Of a stretch of 11,142 bases of DNA, positions 7,781-11,142 are shown piece by piece. Numbering within the stretch: the first letter of the stretch is position 1; every line of letters begins with the position of its first letter. The notes beneath the pieces were generated by a model. It worked only from the letters and a program-made list of their open reading frames with translations, was not told the origin of the DNA and ran no database searches. Made by a program: the position numbers and the translations under genes. This DNA is from Fen-1467 sp035519475 (GTDB lineage: Bacteria; Verrucomicrobiota; Verrucomicrobiia; Opitutales; Opitutaceae). The stretch is from NCBI GenBank assembly GCA_035519475.1, contig DATIWI010000235.1, positions 1 through 11,142 on the forward strand. The letters are read 5' to 3'.

Positions 7781-7860
7781 AGATCGGTGAGTTCAGATTT
7801 GAGATTCCAGGTCCGCCGCTTGCGATTCGGAAATCGAGTTTCGAAATCTGGCATTTGAAA
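7781..7860. repeat. AT-richer degenerate inverted repeat between genes
   Basis: After the TPR gene the base composition becomes AT-richer and is dominated by variants of GATTTGAGATT and GAAATC. CAGATTT (7794-7800) is matched inversely by AAATCTG (7844-7850), with further imperfect pairing inside (GATTCC near 7803 against GGAAATC near 7829), so the segment can fold into a long imperfect hairpin. Intergenic elements built from such (A/T)3-rich palindromic words are frequent in verrucomicrobial and planctomycete genomes as far as I recall. Whether this copy is repeated elsewhere cannot be seen here. Confidence 0.45.
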
Positions 7861-7880
7861 CCTGCCCTCCTCCCAAGCGG

Positions 7881-7914
7881 TTCTTTCGCCTCTCCCCTCC
7901 ATCCTTCCTCCTCC
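7881..7914 (+). other. Pyrimidine tract upstream of the receiver/kinase gene
   Basis: Of 34 bases only two are purines (around 7888 and 7901), in a region of otherwise mixed GC-rich sequence. It forms most of the leader before the receiver/kinase gene. It could be a flexible or unstructured leader, or a homopurine-homopyrimidine duplex; no function can be assigned. The remainder of this gap shows no recognisable promoter. Confidence 0.4.
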
Positions 7915-8003
7915 GAGCCCGCATCCTAGCTTGTCTTTCCGGAGACGTGGCCCACAAAATCGCCACGGTTTCAGGCAATCCCAATCCGCCGGTTAGTCCT
8001 CCC

Positions 8004-9128
8004 ATGTCACCTGTCCCCTCTCGTTCCGGTTCCGCGGCTGGCCTCAAGACCATCCTCATCATTGACGACGACGTCCACTTCACGGCGACCCTCACCCTGG
8101 GCCTCGAAGCCAACGGGTACCGCACCCTGTGCGCCGCCGACGCCGCCGCCGGGTGGCGGATGGCCCGCGCCCATCTGCCGGATGTGATCCTGTGCGACAT
8201 CCAGATGCCCGGCAAGGACGGCCGCGCGCTGCTGCAGGAAATGCGCGCGGACCCCGAACTGGCCGACCGGCAGTTCGTCCTCATGACGGGCAAGGCCGCC
8301 TTCGGCAGCCCGCGCGCCGCCATGGACCTGGGCGCGGACGACCTGCTGCTGAAGCCCTTCGGCTTGGAAGACCTCCTCCGCTGTGTCGCCGCCCGCCTGC
8401 AGCGCGCGGAACTCAGCCGCCGGGTGGACGACCGCGTGCTCGAGCAGCTGCGGGAAAACCTGCATTCGACTCTGCCGCAGGAGTTCTTCACGCCGCTGGC
8501 CGGCATTCTGGGTCTCACGGAGTTGCTGGAGAAGCAGCTCGATATGCTCAGCAAGGACGAGATCCTCCAGGACCTGCAGGACATCCGCCGCTCCGCCCGC
8601 CGCCTCCACCGCACCCTGCGCAACTACCTCCGGATGCTCGACCTGGATCGGCCCGAAACCTCCCGCCCGACCGAGGTGCTTGACGCGGAGGCTGTGGCGG
8701 CGGCGTTCGCCACCGGCGCGAAGGCGGCCGCCGAGCGCCACCAGCGCACGACCGACATGGTGACTGAGCTGGCCGTGGGCGGTCTCAAGGCGGATCCCCT
8801 CGACCTCACTATTCTCGCCGAGGAGCTGGTGGACAACGGCCTCAGCTTCTCGCGCCGCGACACCAAGGTGAAGGTGAAGGCCTGGACGGACGCCGGCCGG
8901 CTGCATCTGTCCGTGGCCGACTCCGGCCGGGGCATGACGGCGAGCCAGCTCGAAGAGATCGGCGCGTTTCACCAGCCCGACCGCACGCTGCTGCGGCAGC
9001 AGGGGCTGGGCCTGGGATTGGCGCTCGTGCGCAAGCTGGCGCGCCATCTGGGCGGGGAATTCAGCCTCGACAGCGAGGCTGGCAAAGGGACCACCAGCCA
9101 CCTCAGCCTGCCGTTGGCCGCCGCGTGA
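8004..9128 (+). CDS. Receiver plus histidine-kinase-like protein lacking the phosphoacceptor histidine
   Basis: This 374-residue soluble protein belongs to two-component signalling. Residues 16-134 are a complete receiver domain: acidic pocket IIDDD at 19-23, phosphoacceptor D65 in VILCDIQMPGKDG, T95 in VLMTGKA and K117 in LLKPF. A helical dimerisation region (about 138-215) is followed by an HATPase_c domain with N-box ELVDNGLSFS, G1 box DSGRGM and G2 box QGLGLGLALVRKL, so ATP binding looks intact. In the H-box, the usual HE(L/F)RTPL reads QEFFTPL: the phosphorylated His is Gln159 (codon CAG at 8478-8480) and the usual Arg is Phe. Autophosphorylation in the normal way is therefore unlikely. 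No sensor or membrane segment is present. The ATG at 8004 is preferred. A GTG at 7947 would add 19 residues of low-complexity sequence, and its GGAG lies only two bases away, too close. The beta-helix gene begins 32 bases downstream. Confidence 0.9.
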   Translation: MSPVPSRSGSAAGLKTILIIDDDVHFTATLTLGLEANGYRTLCAADAAAGWRMARAHLPDVILCDIQMPGKDGRALLQEMRADPELADRQFVLMTGKAAFGSPRAAMDLGADDLLLKPFGLEDLLRCVAARLQRAELSRRVDDRVLEQLRENLHSTLPQEFFTPLAGILGLTELLEKQLDMLSKDEILQDLQDIRRSARRLHRTLRNYLRMLDLDRPETSRPTEVLDAEAVAAAFATGAKAAAERHQRTTDMVTELAVGGLKADPLDLTILAEELVDNGLSFSRRDTKVKVKAWTDAGRLHLSVADSGRGMTASQLEEIGAFHQPDRTLLRQQGLGLGLALVRKLARHLGGEFSLDSEAGKGTTSHLSLPLAAA

Positions 9129-9148
9129 GCCGCGGCGGTGCGGTCAGC

Positions 9149-9154
9149 AAGGAG
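9149..9154 (+). promoter_or_regulatory. Strong ribosome binding site for the beta-helix gene
   Basis: AAGGAG lies six bases before the ATG at 9161, one of the few clear Shine-Dalgarno sequences in the window. It decides the start in favour of 9161 rather than the in-frame GTG at 9125 that overlaps the previous stop. Confidence 0.7.
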
Positions 9155-9160
9155 CTCGAA

Positions 9161-10228
9161 ATGTCCCTACCACCTGCATGGCGGTGCGCCGTCCTGGCAA
9201 TCCTTCCCGGCGGCCTGCTTGCGTCCGCGGCCATCCGTGCGGCGTCCATCACTGTGTCCGACGGCGACGATCTCCAGGCGAAGATCGACGGGGCGGCCGG
9301 GGGCGATGTCCTGCTCCTCGGCACCGGCACCTACCGCGGCTTCCGGATCGATAAGCGTCATTTCACGGAGGCCGCTCCGCTCGTTCTCAAGGCGGCGCCC
9401 GGCGCCACGCCGCGCCTCCTCGGCAGCGACCATGCCGGCTATCTGGGCAGGATCAGCGATTCGAGCTACCTCGTGCTCGACGGCTTGACGTTCGAGAACA
9501 GCAACCAGCCGGTCTACTGCACCGATGTGGATCACCTCATCTTGCTCAACCTCGTGGTCCACGATACGGGCCAGGAAATGGTGCACATCCGGGGCACGTC
9601 ACGCCACGTCGATATCCGTCGCTGCCGGCTCTATGACAGCGGCCATACCGAGCCACAATGGGCGGAGGGCATCTATATCGGCCGGGGCCAGCCGCCGTTT
9701 GACAACGTGGACTACGTGTGGATCGAGGGCAACGAGATCCACCACACCGGCAATTCCGAGGGGATCAACATCAAGTCGCGGAGCTACCACATTACCATCC
9801 GGGGAAACGACGTGCACGACATCGCGCCCGGCACCGCGACGCAGTACAATGAGTCGGCCATCAGCTGCGAGGCGGCGGACCTGGCGTTTCGGCCCGGGGT
9901 CGACCCCGACATCTGGATCGAAGACAACGAAGTCCACCAAGTCAGATATGGCCGGTGGGCCAACGGCATCCAGCCGACGACCATGGGGGCGCGCATCATC
10001 AGGAACCGCATTCACGACTGCGCGCAGTACGGCATCGAGTTCAACGATTACCTGAACGGTCCCGGCGCCTTTACGATCTGGCTTTTCGGCAACGTCATCG
10101 AACGCTGCGCCGCCGGCGCGGTCAACGCCACGACCCTGTCAATCAAGACCGCGGATCCCGGCGCCAACCCGAACCAGCCGCAGACCTGGTATCGCCCGAC
10201 GGACGAGCCCCCGGCGACGGCGCACTGA
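9161..10228 (+). CDS. Secreted right-handed parallel beta-helix protein
   Basis: This 355-residue protein starts with a signal peptide (MSLPPAWRCAVLAILPGG..., likely cut after SAAIRA near residue 27). The mature part begins ITVSDGDDLQAKIDGAAGGD, the typical entry of pectate-lyase-like folds, followed by VLLLGTGTYRGF. Successive beta-helix coils are visible: SSYLVLDGLTFENS, HLILLNLVVHDTG, RHVDIRRCRLYDSG, DYVWIEGNEIHHTG, YHITIRGNDVHDIA, DIWIEDNEVHQVR and ARIIRNRIHDCA. This fold is shared by polysaccharide lyases, glycoside hydrolases and carbohydrate-binding surface proteins. I cannot assign a CAZy family or identify catalytic residues with confidence, so substrate is unknown; polysaccharide binding or cleavage outside the cytoplasm is inferred. 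The protein ends soon after the helix with a Pro-rich tail. It follows the kinase-like gene on the same strand and may be controlled with it. Confidence 0.88.
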   Translation: MSLPPAWRCAVLAILPGGLLASAAIRAASITVSDGDDLQAKIDGAAGGDVLLLGTGTYRGFRIDKRHFTEAAPLVLKAAPGATPRLLGSDHAGYLGRISDSSYLVLDGLTFENSNQPVYCTDVDHLILLNLVVHDTGQEMVHIRGTSRHVDIRRCRLYDSGHTEPQWAEGIYIGRGQPPFDNVDYVWIEGNEIHHTGNSEGINIKSRSYHITIRGNDVHDIAPGTATQYNESAISCEAADLAFRPGVDPDIWIEDNEVHQVRYGRWANGIQPTTMGARIIRNRIHDCAQYGIEFNDYLNGPGAFTIWLFGNVIERCAAGAVNATTLSIKTADPGANPNQPQTWYRPTDEPPATAH

Positions 10229-10246
10229 CCGCCGCGCCCGCGGCGG
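10229..10246. terminator. Hairpin directly after the beta-helix stop codon
   Basis: CCGCCGC at 10229-10235 pairs with GCGGCGG at 10240-10246 across four bases, immediately following the TGA. No T-run follows on the plus strand, so intrinsic termination is uncertain; as one of two stems in a convergent gap it may act at transcript ends. Confidence 0.35.
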
Positions 10247-10287
10247 GCTCCGCCCCGTGGGCGCAAGTCCCTGGGGGCACGGCCGCA

Positions 10288-10314
10288 CGCTCCGGCCGCC
10301 CCGAGGCCGGAGCG
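10288..10314. terminator. Strong 10-bp hairpin between convergent genes
   Basis: CGCTCCGGCC (10288-10297) and GGCCGGAGCG (10305-10314) form a perfect 10-bp stem with a seven-base loop. It sits midway in the 129-base gap between the beta-helix gene and the oppositely oriented HTH gene, where a bidirectional terminator would be expected. It lacks T-runs on either side. The rest of the gap is GC-rich with nothing else recognisable. Confidence 0.45.
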
Positions 10315-10357
10315 GCACGGTGCTGGCCTCACGTCGTCCCGCGTGGACCGGCTGGAA

Positions 10358-10816
10358 TCAACCCTGCTGGTGAATCTCGCGCAGGATCTCGGCAAACCAC
10401 TGCGTGCGCGCGCGGGCCTTGGCGCTGCGTGCGCTCATCGATTGCAGATCCGCCAGGGCGGCGCTCGTCGATGCCGGCAGCAGCGGCTTGTTCGCCAGCA
10501 CCCGCTTCGCGGGCCGGCCCCGCGCGGCGGTGGTCTCGATGGAGATCTCGGATTGCAGCGCCTCGGGCAGAAGATCGAGGAGATAGGCGCGGATCAGCTC
10601 GCCGCGTTCCGCGGCTGTCTTCCCCGCGGTCCGGGCGAGCAGCGCCAGGTGATCCGGGCGGATCGTCCGGTACTTGCCGTGCAGGTAGTTGTTGATGCGG
10701 CTGACGGCGATTCCCGTCGCGGCGCACATCTCAACCTGATTGATGCCATTGCGCTCCATGAAAGTCTGGAGCGTGGTGGTGAAAAGCTGTGTGCGGAAGG
10801 CTTTCGATTTCGACAT
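10358..10816 (-). CDS. HTH (XRE-like) transcriptional regulator with an AT-hook-like motif
   Basis: This 152-residue protein has an N-terminal helix-turn-helix domain at about 10-65: LQTFMERNGINQVEMCAATG, then IAVSRINNYLHGKYRTIRPD and HLALLARTAG, a Cro/CI-like arrangement in which the recognition helix follows GIAVSR. A helical segment (69-91) follows, then a basic linker with RGRPAKR at 99-105, matching the RGRP core of AT-hooks that contact the minor groove of AT-rich DNA. The C-terminus is basic and helical (SMSARSAKARARTQWFAEIL). It is therefore probably a small DNA-binding regulator; no phage genes accompany it, so a repressor of a prophage is not supported. The start at 10816 has no clear Shine-Dalgarno sequence but immediately precedes the domain. 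It converges with the beta-helix gene. Its targets are unknown; autoregulation through the upstream inverted repeat is possible. Confidence 0.82.
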   Translation of the reverse strand: MSKSKAFRTQLFTTTLQTFMERNGINQVEMCAATGIAVSRINNYLHGKYRTIRPDHLALLARTAGKTAAERGELIRAYLLDLLPEALQSEISIETTAARGRPAKRVLANKPLLPASTSAALADLQSMSARSAKARARTQWFAEILREIHQQG

Positions 10817-10842
10817 GGTCAGGGGGATTTTCGTCGGTCTGG

Positions 10843-10854
10843 ATTAAGGTTAAT
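10843..10854. promoter_or_regulatory. Inverted repeat in the AT-rich leader of the HTH gene (possible operator/promoter)
   Basis: ATTAA and TTAAT flank two bases (ATTAAGGTTAAT), 27 bases upstream of the HTH start, inside an AT-rich stretch at about 10840-10870. On the gene's strand TATTAA (10850-10855) overlaps it and could be a -10 box; no good -35 box is seen. A small HTH protein repressing its own promoter through such a site would be ordinary, but this is inference. Confidence 0.4.
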
Positions 10855-11028
10855 AGTTTGTGTTTAAGAAAGCGAACCACGGACCGCGGGCGGAGGAAAG
10901 CCTTTTCTGGGCGGGTCCCGCCGCCCCGCATTCGGCTCCGGCTTCTGCCGCGGTCAGCACCCCCTGGCTATCTGCCGCGCTCCATTGACAGGCGGACAGA
11001 CATGGCGACATTGCGCCGCACCGAAGAA

Positions 11029-11142
11029 CTACCCCATGGCCGACATCGTGTCCGTCCATCTTCCCATCGCGATAAACCATTCCGCTTGCGCGGACCGGGA
11101 GTACCGCTCCACCGGTGGCCCGGAGGGCTGCAAACGCAAGGG
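11029..11142 (-). CDS. Possible 3' end of a gene entering from the right edge
   Basis: On the minus strand a frame is open from the right edge to a TAG at 11029-11031 (37 codons). Its third-position GC is high (about 80 percent) and it ends in AEWFIAMGRWTDTMSAMG. The peptide is not recognised. A plus-strand frame starting at ATG 11035 is also open to the edge with similar third-position GC, so coding strand cannot be decided. From 10855 to 11028 I see nothing supportable. Confidence 0.2.
   Translation of the reverse strand, partial: PLRLQPSGPPVERYSRSAQAEWFIAMGRWTDTMSAMG

Noticed and set aside
8007..9101. 364-codon minus-strand frame opposite the receiver/kinase gene
   Set aside because: Shadow frame; the plus-strand protein has complete receiver and ATPase motifs.
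10850..11080. 76-codon minus-strand frame upstream of the HTH gene
   Set aside because: No recognisable domain; it spans the AT-rich leader and likely promoter of the HTH gene and has an odd Cys/His/Gly composition.
1..11142. CRISPR array, tRNA, rRNA, insertion sequence or phage genes
   Set aside because: No regularly spaced repeats, cloverleaf-like segment, transposase motif or phage structural protein could be found on either strand by eye.

Overview
The window is GC-rich DNA densely packed with bacterial genes. The gene content (pyrimidine phosphorylase, ArgS, a GYF_2 membrane protein, a BrkB-like membrane protein, TPR and beta-helix exported proteins), the frequent lack of a clear Shine-Dalgarno sequence and the codon usage fit a verrucomicrobium, perhaps of the Opitutus group. 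That assignment is an inference from gene style; there is no rRNA to confirm it.

Left block, minus strand (1-2503): an RlmI-type class I SAM-dependent 23S rRNA methyltransferase that runs off the left edge, preceded by a thymidine/pyrimidine-nucleoside phosphorylase homologue. The phosphorylase keeps the family fold motifs, but its otherwise near-invariant glycine-rich signature is replaced, without any insertion or deletion, by an unrelated stretch. A pyrimidine-contacting lysine is also an arginine. This is the most interesting observation in the window.

Middle block, plus strand (2695-7759): arginyl-tRNA synthetase is transcribed divergently from the phosphorylase across a 191-base gap with an AT-rich patch. 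It is followed by a GYF_2-domain membrane protein, a YihY/BrkB-family membrane protein with a cytosolic winged-helix-like tail, and a secreted TPR protein. The last three are closely spaced and may be co-transcribed, suggesting an envelope-related set.

Right block: a 244-base gap (7760-8003) holds a degenerate AT-richer inverted repeat and a pyrimidine tract. Then come a receiver plus histidine-kinase-like protein whose phosphoacceptor histidine is replaced by glutamine, and a secreted right-handed beta-helix protein with a strong ribosome binding site. These converge on a minus-strand HTH regulator carrying an RGRP AT-hook-like motif, with GC-rich hairpins in the convergent gap. An inverted repeat upstream of the regulator is a possible autoregulatory operator. 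The last ~330 bases hold no confident gene.

I found no CRISPR array, complete insertion sequence, tRNA or rRNA. I see no clear multi-gene novel system; the notable items are individual proteins with altered active-site motifs.
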